A stretch of 51,686 bases of DNA. Source: Chryseobacterium sp. Leaf201. Its GTDB lineage: Bacteria > Bacteroidota > Bacteroidia > Flavobacteriales > Weeksellaceae. A model generated the notes under the pieces. That model saw only the letters and a list, made by a program, of their open reading frames with translations, made no database searches and was not told where the DNA came from. The stretch is taken from the NCBI RefSeq assembly GCF_001421435.1, contig NZ_LMKA01000056.1, forward strand, positions 1 through 51,686. The letters run 5' to 3'. Both the position numbers and the translations under genes were made by a program. Of the stretch, positions 35,766-44,915 are shown one piece after another. The stretch's first letter is position 1. The number at the start of each line of letters is the position of its first letter.

Positions 35766-35783
35766 TGCGACAAAACGTGTCGT
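35766..35783. promoter_or_regulatory. Palindrome TGCGACAAAACGTGTCGT, relative of the one at 15947
   Basis: It shares TGCGACAAAAC and TGTCG with the perfect palindrome at 15947-15965. It sits 31 bases upstream of a minus-strand start (35735), like an operator. The outer base pair is imperfect here. Confidence 0.4.
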
Positions 35784-35883
35784 GTTTTTACAAGCCTTCC
35801 AATTTCACAGAGAATTAAAAATTGGCTGTCCAGAAAGAATATTTTACCCTAGTCATCTTTAATACCTACTCAAAATTATAAAC

Positions 35884-35910
35884 AAAAAAAATCCCGGCTC
35901 ACCGGGATTT
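35884..35910 (-). terminator. Terminator of the DUF2911 gene
   Basis: AAATCCCGG (35889-35897) and CCGGGATTT (35902-35910) form a perfect 9-bp stem with a CTCA loop. Read on the minus strand it is followed by a run of T (A-run 35884-35891). Confidence 0.9.
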
Positions 35911-35928
35911 CATTCTTCATATCTAGAA

Positions 35929-36447
35929 TTACTTAATCTCCACAGGAACAGAGATTTTATCCCAATCCATCGTGAATCCATTTTTGTTGATTTTGTAAAC
36001 CAAAGTTTCCTGTGTTGCCGGTAAAGCTTTTGTTTTAACATCAACGCGTAAAGCATCTTTGGTTTCTTCGTATTTATAAGCCCCCCATTGTTTTGGCTCT
36101 TTGTTAAAAATGGCAGTCCAGGTTCCGCTTTCTTTAGGGATTAAGAAAAAGCTGTATTTACCTGCAGGCAGTTTTTTGCCCTGAACGGTAATGTCCTTAC
36201 TGGTTTCAAACGTGGTGGCTTCATTGGCACCCGCACGCCAGACTTTACCGTACGCTACCAAATCACCCCAGATTTTACGCTCTTTAACAGAAGGGCTGTT
36301 GTAGGCGATGGTAATGGTGGCATCCTTAATTTTTCCGGTAGCAGTAGCCGCAGGGCTGGCCGGTTTTTTAGTGTCCTGTGCAAAGGCATTTACGGAAAGC
36401 GTCATGGCAGCCACAAGGACGGTAGCAGACTTAATGATTGTATTCAT
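35929..36447 (-). CDS. DUF2911 secreted protein
   Basis: The 172-residue protein has a signal peptide ([16 protein letters not shown], cut near residue 24). The DUF2911 body has [40 protein letters not shown] and [20 protein letters not shown]. The family is small, periplasmic, common in Bacteroidota and of unknown function. It lies 62 bases downstream of the symporter gene on the same strand, so it may be co-transcribed. Four tandem TTATTG units in between could affect spacing or expression. Confidence 0.9.
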   Translation of the reverse strand: MNTIIKSATVLVAAMTLSVNAFAQDTKKPASPAATATGKIKDATITIAYNSPSVKERKIWGDLVAYGKVWRAGANEATTFETSKDITVQGKKLPAGKYSFFLIPKESGTWTAIFNKEPKQWGAYKYEETKDALRVDVKTKALPATQETLVYKINKNGFTMDWDKISVPVEIK

Positions 36448-36477
36448 ACTATTTTTATTTATTGTTTATTTTTTTGT

Positions 36478-36501
36478 TTATTGTTATTGTTATTGTTATT
36501 G
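36478..36501. repeat. Four tandem TTATTG units
   Basis: Perfect hexamer repeats lie between the symporter stop (36510) and the DUF2911 start (36447), extended by imperfect TTTATTG copies toward 36452. Slipped-strand variation in copy number is possible. Confidence 0.8.
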
Positions 36502-36509
36502 TTGTCCGT

Positions 36510-38201
36510 TTACGAAGTTACTGCTTTCGGCTTATAAAAAATCAATCCGACTGCAGAAAATATAATAACGGCCGCTGCCCCGATGACGTTGAGCCAGAGG
36601 AAAGAAACGATATCGAACTGATACACGGCAATCACCGTAATTTCCGACAGGATGGCAGAAACAAATACATTCGCCCCGTTGATTTTTTTAAAGTAGAAGG
36701 CGACAAGGAAAATCCCCAGGATCGGGCCGTAGAAAAGAGAGCCCAATACATTAACCGCTTCTATAAGGGAACCCATCTGGGTGGCATACATGGCGACACC
36801 GATGGAGAAAATCCCCCAGGCTAAGGTGTGCAGTCGGCTGTACTTCAGTTCGGTGGCATCATCAGGAATTTCTTTTTTAAAGATCAGATGGACATCTTTT
36901 AATGAGCAGGCGGCAAGGGAATTCAGCGCCGCGGAAATGGAGCCCCAGCTGGCCAGGAAGATGACGGCAAACAGGAGACCGATCATCCCTACAGGCAGGG
37001 TATTTTTTACGAAATACAGGAAAATGTAATTGGTATCCGTTTTCTCCGCATTGTAGTTTGAATGGTTGATGGCCTCTTCTACCCTTCCGTGAAGTACCTT
37101 TACCTGGGTCTGCGTGTTTTTAAAATCCTGAACGGTTTTATTAAGCTCCGGTGAATGCGTTTCTTTCAGCTTTAAAATTTCTTTTGATTCTGCATTGAAT
37201 TTTACCTGCAGATCCTGATGCTCTTTTTCAAAAGCCGCAGCCTGTTCAGGTTTTGTTTCCTTTAAATGCTGATAAGAGCGTTCGTTAAAATAAATCGGAG
37301 CCGGTTTCAGGGAAAAGAAAGCGAAAAGCAAGGCACCGATCAGGAGAATCGCAAACTGCATCGGGATTTTAACCAATCCATTCAAAAGCAGGCCCATTTT
37401 TGCATTGGTATTGTCTTTCGCTGTAATATACCTCCCTACCTGGCTCTGGTCGGTCCCGAAGTAAGAAAGTGCCAGAAAAAAACCGCCGATCAGTCCGCTC
37501 CAGATATTGTATTTGTCTTTCCAGTCGAATTCTGTGGTGATGACATTGAGCTTTCCGGATTTCCCAGCAAGATAAAGCGCATCCTTAAAACCGATTCCGT
37601 TCGGCATATTCTGAATCAGCAGATAACCGGCAAAAGCCATGGTTCCCAGAATAATAAGAAACTGTAATTTCTGGGTGTGGGCGATTGCTTTTGCACCGCC
37701 GACATAGGTATAAATCAACAGAATGCCACCCGTTAAAACATTGGTTACATAAATATTCCAGTTGAGAACGCTTGATAAGATGATACTCGGCGCATAAATG
37801 CTGATTCCGGTTGATAAGCCTCTGGAAAAAAGAAAAAGCAGTGAAGTGAGCACCCTTGTTTTTTTATCAAAACGGTTTTCCAGGTATTCATAGGCCGTGT
37901 AGACATTTAAGCGCTGGAAAATCGGGATGAACGTGATGCAGATGACAATCATCGCCAAAGGCAGGCCAAAGTAATACTGAACGAAACGCATCCCGTCTGT
38001 ATACGCCTGGCCCGGTGCCGAAAGAAAAGTAATGGCACTGGCCTGCGTAGCCATAATACCGATCAGCACAATATACCAGGGCATTTTATTATCTGCCTTC
38101 AGGTATGATGCGTTGCTTTTCTGGCCACGGCCGATATATACGCCGTACACCACCACGGCAATAAGGGTAAAAATAAGAACGGTCCAGTCTATAGTGCTCA
38201 T
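36510..38201 (-). CDS. Sodium:solute symporter (SSS family)
   Basis: The 563-residue membrane protein has about 13-14 hydrophobic segments. SSS motifs visible include ASAITFLSAPGQAYTDGMRF, YEYLENRFDKKTRVLTSLLF, GGAKAIAHTQ and YFGTDQSQVGRYITAKDN. It carries a soluble, charged insert (residues about 300-390, EKEHQDLQVKFNAESKEILK) typical of flavobacterial members. It should import a small organic solute with sodium, and sugar or amino-sugar transport is common in this branch. Its ATG overlaps the stop of the 34-residue membrane peptide gene (ATGA), which in turn overlaps the PIG-L deacetylase gene. Confidence 0.9.
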   Translation of the reverse strand: MSTIDWTVLIFTLIAVVVYGVYIGRGQKSNASYLKADNKMPWYIVLIGIMATQASAITFLSAPGQAYTDGMRFVQYYFGLPLAMIVICITFIPIFQRLNVYTAYEYLENRFDKKTRVLTSLLFLFSRGLSTGISIYAPSIILSSVLNWNIYVTNVLTGGILLIYTYVGGAKAIAHTQKLQFLIILGTMAFAGYLLIQNMPNGIGFKDALYLAGKSGKLNVITTEFDWKDKYNIWSGLIGGFFLALSYFGTDQSQVGRYITAKDNTNAKMGLLLNGLVKIPMQFAILLIGALLFAFFSLKPAPIYFNERSYQHLKETKPEQAAAFEKEHQDLQVKFNAESKEILKLKETHSPELNKTVQDFKNTQTQVKVLHGRVEEAINHSNYNAEKTDTNYIFLYFVKNTLPVGMIGLLFAVIFLASWGSISAALNSLAACSLKDVHLIFKKEIPDDATELKYSRLHTLAWGIFSIGVAMYATQMGSLIEAVNVLGSLFYGPILGIFLVAFYFKKINGANVFVSAILSEITVIAVYQFDIVSFLWLNVIGAAAVIIFSAVGLIFYKPKAVTS

Positions 38202-38302
38202 GCCCAGAATTTAGTAAACAGATAATAAAATGCGATCTGGGCTGCCAATGCAACGGCCAATAGGATGTACCAGGTATTCCAGTTTTTAAATTGATTGTTC
38301 AT
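38198..38302 (-). CDS. 34-residue single-span membrane peptide
   Basis: The ORF MNNQFKNWNTWYILLAVALA plus AQIAFYYLFTKFWA fits exactly between its neighbours. Its ATG overlaps the deacetylase stop (TGATG) and its TGA overlaps the symporter start (ATGA). This tight coupling and the clear transmembrane helix (WYILLAVALAAQIAFYYLF) argue that it is real. It is probably a small subunit or stabiliser of the symporter, as known for other small transporter peptides. That role is inference. Confidence 0.75.
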   Translation of the reverse strand: MNNQFKNWNTWYILLAVALAAQIAFYYLFTKFWA

Positions 38303-40806
38303 CAGTTTTTCTGTGCAGATAAAAAGTTTAAAAATAAACGTGCCGCACCCGCATTTCCTGCAGGCAGCTGCCTGAAAAAGGCCAGCGGCGAATAAATAAA
38401 ATTACCCTTTCCGTATTTTGCATATAAAGTGGATCCCTGCAGAGGCTCTTCTCCGGTATCATGCATTTCAAAAAGCGGTTCGTACGCTGCATCCCATTGG
38501 TCCGGGAAATAGGCGCCGCGCTCCTGTACCCAGCCTTTAAAATCATCCGCCGTAATTTTGTTCGGAAAGTTGAGTAATTTATGATTCGGATTTAAAAACG
38601 TAACCGCAGCATTTTCTTCGGTCACCCGCTTATTGGCAATGCTGAAACTGTACATCCCCAATTGGTTAACGGTGGTATCCTGGTTGGTGTTATACTGCAT
38701 CACCAGATTACCCCCGGCTTTTACATAAGAATATAAAAAAGGCATCCAGCGGCCCAGCTTTTTCTCTGTGTTGTTGGCACGGACACCCAGTACAATGGCA
38801 TCATACTGCGACAGCCTGTTCTGACTGCCGTTTGCGCCGGATTGATCTAAGCTGCCATAAAAATTTTCGTCTTTCAGAACCTCGACCTGAATGCCTGCAA
38901 TACGTAAGAACTCAGGAATGAAATCGCCCGCACCTTCTATATACCCCACTTTTTTAACCTTTGCCTGAATATCGCCTTTCATTACCGTTACCGTGGCAGG
39001 CGCAAAATATTGTAAGGAAGGCAAATGCGGGTACTGAATCAATACCTGTTTTTTATTGTACATTGCTCCATCTGCAGCATAATTGGCATCCAGCTGTAAA
39101 CGGGCCGATTTGATTGAGGCAAGCTTCGCTTTTGGAATAACATAATCGACGGTAAAGTCTTTCCCGCTGATCGCATTTATTTCGCCGCCGCCTAACCGTT
39201 CTCCGTTATACATCAGGTTTACTTTACCATTGTTGAATTTTTTACCGGAATTAACCTTAAAATTTAAACTCAAATGTAGATCTTCATTTTCTTTAACCAG
39301 ATACAGAGGCTGTGTAAATTTCAGTTCCAATGCAGGAACAATACGCAGGGCTTCAACCACATCACCCCGCACCGGGTCTAGTTTCTTGAAAGATAAAGGC
39401 AGCTGAACCTGAAACTTTTCCGAACCGATTTTTAAGCTGAGCAAAACATTCAGTGGTGATTCTGCCTCCGGCAGGCCGATTAAAGTATCATTTGGAACAG
39501 AGAAAGTTGCCGCGTCCTTGGCTTGTTTTGCCAGCCAGTAAGGTTCTGTGAGTGCTGCATCGGCAGGAATCTGAATCTCATGCTGAATGGTAATTAAAGA
39601 ATCTTTTGACAGTTTTCTGTTGAAGCTTTCTGATTGATTTAACCATTTTACATTTTCTAAAACAACAGGATTTTCAGCCCTTGAAATCAGATTCAGCCTG
39701 AAATTATAACGGTCTCCGGCAACCGCTTCAGCCTGACTGGTGACTGCCTCACCCATAAACCCGGCGCAGCTTAAAATGATATGATCGAGTGCCGTAATTT
39801 TATCCTTTTTCAGGTCTGCATCTTTTAGCGCCATGACCTTTTTTCGCAAAGCAAGCAAAGCAGGCAAGCTGAGATCAGGCTGATTAAAATTGAAAGCTGA
39901 GATGATTTTATCTAATGACTGGTCAATATCCGTGTTTCCTTTTGCAGTCCAGCTTTTAACTACGCCATCAAAAAGGGTTGCTTTGGCAGGCTCGCCGTCA
40001 ATATGGGAAAAATATTCAGTTCTGATCCCGGCTACAGACTGTGTTCCTGCGCCCTGGCTTTTATGTAAGCTTCTGCTTAATCCTGCCAGTTCACCGTAAC
40101 CCATTCCCAGCTGCGCATCGTATTGCCCAACCGTGACTTTCAGTTGATTTTCGGCAGTGGTATTGACGGCACCAAATCTGAAAGTATTCCACAATACGCG
40201 TTTTGGCTGCCATACATTGACATATTTCAGCTGATCCGGGAAAGCATTTTTATCGCCTGCCAGTTTAAAAGCTTTTTCTGCAACCACCGCCGAAGCCGCA
40301 TGCTGTCCGTGCCCTGCCGCCGCAGTAGGCGGAAAACGACAGATGATCACATCCGGACGGAATTTACGGATGACCCAAACGACATCTGCTGTAATGACCT
40401 CTGCATCCCATTGTTTAAAGGTATCGGTGGTATTTTTAGAGAACCCGAAATCAATGGCCCGGGTAAAAAACTGTTGGGCACCGTCTAACTTCCGTGCCTC
40501 TAAAAGCTCATGTGTTCTGATCAAACCCAATGCAGCACCCTGTTCCGTGCCTAATAAATTCTGACCGCCATCTCCTCTGGTTAACGACAGATAGCCTGTT
40601 TCCACATTCTGATCGTTGATTAGCCAGGAAAGCAATCCTGTATTTTCATCATCGGGATGAGCCGCAAGGTATAAAACTTTGGGCAGGTGTTTAAGGGTTT
40701 TGAGTTCGCGGTAAATTTCAGATGATTTTGAGGGCCGGACCTGTTGGGCCGAACAGAAAACCGTAAAAAAGCCAGGGATCAATACAATGAATACTTTTTT
40801 GAACAT
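38302..40806 (-). CDS. Large secreted PIG-L (LmbE) family deacetylase
   Basis: The protein has about 834 residues from the ATG at 40806. The frame extends 22 codons upstream, but the later Met gives the signal peptide MFKKVFIVLIPGFFTVFCSA, and a TATATTTG promoter lies between the two starts. The PIG-L catalytic motif is LYLAAHPDDENTG (His50, Asp52, Asp53). FPPTAAAGHGQHAASAVVAE supplies the second metal-binding region (HGQH). The C-terminal 500 residues are beta-rich and end in a ThuA/GATase-like segment (YDAIVLGVRANNTEKKLGRW). It should deacetylate an N-acetyl-sugar-like compound outside the cytoplasm. It heads the operon with the small peptide and symporter, which suggests import of the product. 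Confidence 0.85.
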   Translation of the reverse strand: MFKKVFIVLIPGFFTVFCSAQQVRPSKSSEIYRELKTLKHLPKVLYLAAHPDDENTGLLSWLINDQNVETGYLSLTRGDGGQNLLGTEQGAALGLIRTHELLEARKLDGAQQFFTRAIDFGFSKNTTDTFKQWDAEVITADVVWVIRKFRPDVIICRFPPTAAAGHGQHAASAVVAEKAFKLAGDKNAFPDQLKYVNVWQPKRVLWNTFRFGAVNTTAENQLKVTVGQYDAQLGMGYGELAGLSRSLHKSQGAGTQSVAGIRTEYFSHIDGEPAKATLFDGVVKSWTAKGNTDIDQSLDKIISAFNFNQPDLSLPALLALRKKVMALKDADLKKDKITALDHIILSCAGFMGEAVTSQAEAVAGDRYNFRLNLISRAENPVVLENVKWLNQSESFNRKLSKDSLITIQHEIQIPADAALTEPYWLAKQAKDAATFSVPNDTLIGLPEAESPLNVLLSLKIGSEKFQVQLPLSFKKLDPVRGDVVEALRIVPALELKFTQPLYLVKENEDLHLSLNFKVNSGKKFNNGKVNLMYNGERLGGGEINAISGKDFTVDYVIPKAKLASIKSARLQLDANYAADGAMYNKKQVLIQYPHLPSLQYFAPATVTVMKGDIQAKVKKVGYIEGAGDFIPEFLRIAGIQVEVLKDENFYGSLDQSGANGSQNRLSQYDAIVLGVRANNTEKKLGRWMPFLYSYVKAGGNLVMQYNTNQDTTVNQLGMYSFSIANKRVTEENAAVTFLNPNHKLLNFPNKITADDFKGWVQERGAYFPDQWDAAYEPLFEMHDTGEEPLQGSTLYAKYGKGNFIYSPLAFFRQLPAGNAGAARLFLNFLSAQKN

Positions 40807-40824
40807 TTGAATTTGCTTTGGGGG

Positions 40825-40832
40825 CAAATATA
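40825..40832 (-). promoter_or_regulatory. -7 element TATATTTG of the PIG-L operon
   Basis: TATATTTG on the minus strand is 19 bases before the ATG at 40806 and downstream of the alternative start at 40872, which decides the start. The following gap to 41098 has no gene I can support. Confidence 0.55.
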
Positions 40833-41098
40833 AGTAAATCGTTTTTCTTTCAGCCTTAAAAAAAAGCAACACGCTTTTGCTGACGATTTAAAGCGGTTGA
40901 AAGAAGCAATTAAGACTGTCGGAACGTCTGTTGCCGCAGTTCAGAGGGGTCTTGGAAAATAATGCTAATATCTGGGAGTTTTGCGATGACAGATATTTCA
41001 AGCCGAAGCGCTTAACTGAAATACAAATAACTACCGAAGTACAAAACGTGGATTAGACTTCCGTCCTCTATTGACAAACAATCTTAAATAGCAGGCAA

Positions 41099-41668
41099 TT
41101 ATTTTTCATTAAGAATGTGTTGCAATATTAATGCTGTTGCTTTTGCATCATCTAATGCCCTGTGAAATTTAAAATCTTCTTTTATATTCATTTTTTCTAA
41201 AACTCTTTCTAATGAGATTCCAGATGTAGAAATATTCTTTTTTGCCAGCCAGTAAACACCCAGTGCCCTGATGTCAAAACCCCCACCTACAAAATAGGTA
41301 CTATAATCAAATCCGAATTCCGTGAATTCTTTCCTTAGAAGCGGTAAATCGTAGTACAGTCCCCAACCCGCTAAAGTTGATTTATTTTTTTCTCCGTACC
41401 AATCTAAGAACAGGGGAACTGCTTCATCAAAATACTTTTCATTTTCAACCATTTCATTTGTAATACCTGTAATCTCAGTGATTTCAGGTAGAATTGGAAA
41501 ATGTTTCGGTTTAATTAAAATTGAGAATTCACTTTTTATTTCAACCGTTTTCTTATCTACTTTTACAGCCCCTATTTCTATGATATTCGTTTCCTGTATT
41601 TCATTTTTCCCAAAAGTTCTGCAACTTCCTTCTAAATCATAAATTACTAAATCACTTGAAAATTTCAT
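41099..41668 (-). CDS. DEDDh-type 3'-5' exonuclease
   Basis: The 189-residue protein has the exonuclease (RNase T/DnaQ) fold. ExoI is VIYDLEGSCRTF with Asp11 and Glu13. ExoII lies near TLAGWGLYYDLPLLRKEF with an Asp at about residue 109. ExoIII is FHRALDDAKATA with His169 and Asp174, so all catalytic residues are present. The compact single domain resembles KapD/ERI-1-like enzymes that trim RNA or DNA ends, rather than the polymerase epsilon subunit. No operon partner is evident. Confidence 0.88.
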   Translation of the reverse strand: MKFSSDLVIYDLEGSCRTFGKNEIQETNIIEIGAVKVDKKTVEIKSEFSILIKPKHFPILPEITEITGITNEMVENEKYFDEAVPLFLDWYGEKNKSTLAGWGLYYDLPLLRKEFTEFGFDYSTYFVGGGFDIRALGVYWLAKKNISTSGISLERVLEKMNIKEDFKFHRALDDAKATALILQHILNEK

Positions 41669-41966
41669 ATTATAGTTTTAGGTATTTTAAGTTTGCCTGC
41701 CATTAACGTTCAAATTTACGAATTGCGCCCATTCGATTATAAAACCTTTGGTAAAGCTATCTTTCAGCTGCTAATTTAAAATTTATTTTTAAGATTTGAT
41801 TGTTAAGTCATTATAACTATTCCCTGGATAAATGATTGATCGATCCATACTTTTTCTGATTTACTCCCAATAAATAATTGGAAAGGTATACATAAGCTGT
41901 TTCTGTTCCTTACAAATAAAGTTATGACAGTGTGGATTGCACAACTTAAATTCAGCTATAATAAAA

Positions 41967-42064
41967 AAAAATTATGTATGGCATATTAATTGCATACCGT
42001 ATAATACCAATCACATTAATATTTTGAAAATAAAATCCTTGACTTTTAGTTAAGGATTTTATTT
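41967..42064 (+). repeat. Copy 1 of a 95-base terminator-bearing repeat
   Basis: The 760-base gap 41669-42428 has no clear gene. It carries ATTATGTATGGCATATTAAT, TGCATA, ATACCAATCACA, ATTTTGAAAATAAAATCCTT and a hairpin AAAATCCTT/AAGGATTTT followed by T-rich DNA. The same string recurs at 47790-47888 with few changes. The hairpin is terminator-like, and the upstream 60 bases are conserved as strongly as the hairpin. Confidence 0.8.
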
Positions 42065-42428
42065 TATGCCATAGGGTGAACTACGCTCCCGGCATCACCT
42101 GATAGCAAATGGTTAATGAAGATATATTCCTGTTTTTTCTTCCATACACCAACTCCGATTCACTTCTGAGCACAATACGTATGCTATAATCAATGACAAT
42201 TATATAATCTGCCGTCAGGAAATATTCTGTTATTAAAGACTGTAAAAAGAAACTTTAAATTAAATCAGATTAATTTATGTTAACTGCTATGGTAACGAAA
42301 CACAAGCCTTTACCTTCATGACCAAACCCGTCTTCCCTCATATAAAAAACCATAAATTATGGCCAAGCGCTTTATGGCGGTATTTATTTTGCTTTACTCT
42401 TTGCACTACCAATCATAAATAAACGCTT

Positions 42429-43580
42429 ATGTTAGCAATGAATTTCCGCGGACCCTTCCGCGTGCGCGCTGACCGCAATATGCCGGAGCCGCAAATAGAA
42501 CATCCAGAAGACGCCATCGTGCGGGTTTTAAGATCCTGTATCTGCGGATCTGATCTGCATCTTTATCATGGCCTTGTGCCGGACACCCGTGTGGGGACTA
42601 CGTTTGGGCATGAATTCATCGGAGAAGTGGTTGAAATCGGCTCTTCTGTACAAAAACTGAAAGTCGGCGACAAGGTAATGGTACCTTTTAACATTGCCTG
42701 CGGAAAATGCGCCTTCTGTAAACAGGAACTTTTCGGAAACTGCCATGAATCCAATTCAATGGCCACTGCAGTAGGAGGTATTTTTGGCTATTCCCACACG
42801 GCAGGCGGCTTTCAGGGCGGGCAGGCAGAATATGCCCGCGTCCCTTACGCAGATGTAGGACCAACCGTAATCCCGGACTGGATGGATCCCGATGATGCCG
42901 TGCTGCTTACCGATGTAGTGCCTACCGGCTATCAGGCCGCAGAGATGGCCGGCATTCAGAAAGGCGATACCGTAGTAATTTTCGGCGCCGGGCCCATTGG
43001 TATTATGGCGGCGAAATCTGCGTGGCTATTCGGTGCAGGAAGAGTGATCGTGATTGACCATCTGGAATACCGGCTTGATTTTGTAGCCAAATATGCGCAA
43101 TGTGAAGCTTATAATTTTAACAGCATCGGCGACCCCGTGGTCTTCATCAAAACCCAAACCGATTCTCTGGGTGCGGATGTCTGTATAGATGCTGTAGGCT
43201 GCGAAGCAAAAGGAAATTTGACGAATACGGTTCTGGGCACGAAGCTGCTTTTGCAGGGTGGTTCTACCACAGCGCTCCACTGGGCCATTAATGGGGTAAA
43301 GAAAGGCGGCATCGTGTCAATTGTAGGGGTTTACGGCCCAACAGATGCCTTGGTACCGATAGGAAACGTGGTAAATAAAGGGATTACGATCCGGGCCAAC
43401 CAGGCAGCCGTGAAACGCCACCTGCCCAAGCTTATCGAGCATATCAAAAACGGTGTTCTTGACCCGAAACAAATCATTACCCACCGGGTTCCGCTGGAAG
43501 AAGTAGCCGATGCCTATCATATATTTTCGCGCAAGCTGGACGGCTGCATAAAGACAGTGCTTATTCCGCCGACCGCTTAA
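42429..43580 (+). CDS. Zinc-dependent alcohol dehydrogenase (MDR family)
   Basis: The 383-residue enzyme has catalytic zinc ligands in LRSCICGSDLH (Cys39 region) and FGHEFIGEVVEIG (His61, Glu62). The structural zinc Cys cluster is CGKCAFCKQELFGNC (Cys91, 94, 97, 105). The Rossmann fold is VVIFGAGPIGIMAAKSA. A long insert with GGFQGGQAEYARVPYADVGP is typical of the formaldehyde-dehydrogenase-like branch that keeps NAD tightly bound. The substrate is unknown, probably an aldehyde or alcohol from the environment. It is followed 28 bases later by a small gene with which it is probably co-transcribed. Confidence 0.9.
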   Translation: MLAMNFRGPFRVRADRNMPEPQIEHPEDAIVRVLRSCICGSDLHLYHGLVPDTRVGTTFGHEFIGEVVEIGSSVQKLKVGDKVMVPFNIACGKCAFCKQELFGNCHESNSMATAVGGIFGYSHTAGGFQGGQAEYARVPYADVGPTVIPDWMDPDDAVLLTDVVPTGYQAAEMAGIQKGDTVVIFGAGPIGIMAAKSAWLFGAGRVIVIDHLEYRLDFVAKYAQCEAYNFNSIGDPVVFIKTQTDSLGADVCIDAVGCEAKGNLTNTVLGTKLLLQGGSTTALHWAINGVKKGGIVSIVGVYGPTDALVPIGNVVNKGITIRANQAAVKRHLPKLIEHIKNGVLDPKQIITHRVPLEEVADAYHIFSRKLDGCIKTVLIPPTA

Positions 43581-43608
43581 CGAGTTTTAACTAAAAAAAT
43601 ATTACGAC

Positions 43609-44136
43609 ATGCTTACAGACGAAACAAAGCCTTCCGACTTTAAAAAAAGCGAACAGGCAGATTACAGTCATATAAAAGGTTGGGGAATAGATGCCGACCC
43701 TGAAAACGATCCCGTTTATCCTATGAAGAAACGCACCAATGAAGAACATGAGGGTTATGCATGGGAACGGCCGCAACAGCAGCCTGAAGACGTTGAAATT
43801 CTGAAATCCGTAGAGCGTCCGAACTTAACCGCTGTTTTCGGCACTGCATCGCCGCCGGAAGGCGTTAACGGAGCCATCCGGAAATTTGCGTTCCGTTACA
43901 GTGAGTCCAGCTATGGCAGATGGCTTCCGCTTGTACTGGCAGACCGCGTGGGCGCATTTGAGGGAATTATTGACGACTTAAAAAAAGGCCATCTTCCCAA
44001 TATCTTTGCCGAGCGTGGTTGGGGAGCCGAATGGAAGTACAATAAAAAGAATTTTCTGCTGAAAGTGGCGGTAGCTGCTGCGGTGACAGCCGTCGCCGTA
44101 AGCGTACTATCGTCTAAAAAGAAAAACGACGATTGA
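43609..44136 (+). CDS. Hypothetical protein linked to the alcohol dehydrogenase
   Basis: The 175-residue protein has an N-terminal half that is acidic and probably disordered (SHIKGWGIDADPENDPVYPM). The middle, VFGTASPPEGVNGAIRKFAF and WLPLVLADRVGAFEGIIDDL, looks like a conserved amphipathic domain. One C-terminal membrane helix (VAVAAAVTAVAVSVL) is followed by a basic tail. Tail-anchored proteins of this type often accompany zinc alcohol dehydrogenases in Bacteroidota, in my recollection. Function unknown. A strong terminator follows. Confidence 0.75.
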   Translation: MLTDETKPSDFKKSEQADYSHIKGWGIDADPENDPVYPMKKRTNEEHEGYAWERPQQQPEDVEILKSVERPNLTAVFGTASPPEGVNGAIRKFAFRYSESSYGRWLPLVLADRVGAFEGIIDDLKKGHLPNIFAERGWGAEWKYNKKNFLLKVAVAAAVTAVAVSVLSSKKKNDD

Positions 44137-44143
44137 TCGATTC

Positions 44144-44171
44144 ATGGTCGGAATAAATTCCGGCCATTTTT
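44144..44171 (+). terminator. Terminator of the alcohol dehydrogenase operon
   Basis: ATGGTCGGAA (44144-44153) and TTCCGGCCAT (44158-44167) form a 10-bp stem with one G-U pair and a 4-base loop, followed by TTTTT. Confidence 0.85.
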
Positions 44172-44318
44172 ATGTTTTAAATCCTTATCCGGATTACACG
44201 CTCCAAACACGGCGAATAGCGGTTATTATATTCCGAAGTTCTATTACAATATGTCTTCTGATGTTTTATAATCCAGATTGTATGCCTATTTACAGCTTAT
44301 TTTGAGAGACTAACACGC

Positions 44319-44915
44319 TTAATAATAAATTTTTCTGTCTATTATTTTAGCATGTCCATAAATCTCCATTTTTTTAATTGTCCGGATCACTGTTTCAATT
44401 CTTAATCCTGTTAAACTGGCGAGTTGGGTTCTGGTGTACGGGACAATAAAGCTGTATTTATCTACACACTTAAAATATCCTTTCATATAATTCAAGAGTT
44501 TTGTAATTCTTATTAAAGGATCTGTTTCACATAAGAATGTAGATATTAAGTATCTGAAATGCAAACGCTCTGCAGTGTATTTGTTTATCTTTAGAAAGAG
44601 ATGCGGGCTTGACAATAAGAGTTGTACAAATTTTTCTTTTTCAAGTTTTATTACCTCACATTCAATTACCGCAATGGCATTAACACCATAGGGTGTCTGG
44701 GTAAATATATAACTTTCGCCAAAACAGTGCCCGTCAAAAGGGAGACCATGTATAAATTCTTTTCCGTCTACTGTAAAATTATTAATCTTTACAGTTCCTT
44801 TTTTTATCTGAAAATAAAATTTTGAAGTTGTTCCTTCCTGAAAAATATATTCCTGTGAATTAATAATTTGTGCCGTAGCACCATGAGAAAATAACAAATC
44901 CTCACATATCACCAT
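44319..44915 (-). CDS. Crp/Fnr-family transcriptional regulator
   Basis: The 198-residue protein has a cyclic-nucleotide-binding-like beta-roll (residues 10-115; EYIFQEGTTSKFYFQIKKGT, GHCFGESYIFTQTPYGVNAI). A dimer helix and a winged HTH follow (TRTQLASLTGLRIETVIRTI at about 160-180; KMEIYGHAKIIDRKIYY at the end). Fnr-type N-terminal cysteines are absent, so it is not an iron-sulfur sensor. The ligand is unknown. A decayed relative is found at 73-230. It stands alone between two convergent or empty regions. Confidence 0.92.
   Translation of the reverse strand: MVICEDLLFSHGATAQIINSQEYIFQEGTTSKFYFQIKKGTVKINNFTVDGKEFIHGLPFDGHCFGESYIFTQTPYGVNAIAVIECEVIKLEKEKFVQLLLSSPHLFLKINKYTAERLHFRYLISTFLCETDPLIRITKLLNYMKGYFKCVDKYSFIVPYTRTQLASLTGLRIETVIRTIKKMEIYGHAKIIDRKIYY

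Noticed and set aside
40860..40955. Plus-strand startless frame (KRLKEAIKTVGTSVAAVQRG) upstream of the PIG-L operon
   Set aside because: It is short, without a start, and overlaps the promoter side of the operon; no family is recognisable.
42073..42257. Minus-strand startless frame (DYIIVIDYSIRIVLRSESEL and so on) in the gap before the alcohol dehydrogenase
   Set aside because: It briefly suggested a LytTR-like response-regulator end, but there is no start, the match is loose and an open frame of this length can occur by chance.
43026..43312. Minus-strand ORFs inside the alcohol dehydrogenase gene
   Set aside because: They are shadows of a strongly supported enzyme with complete zinc-ligand motifs on the plus strand.
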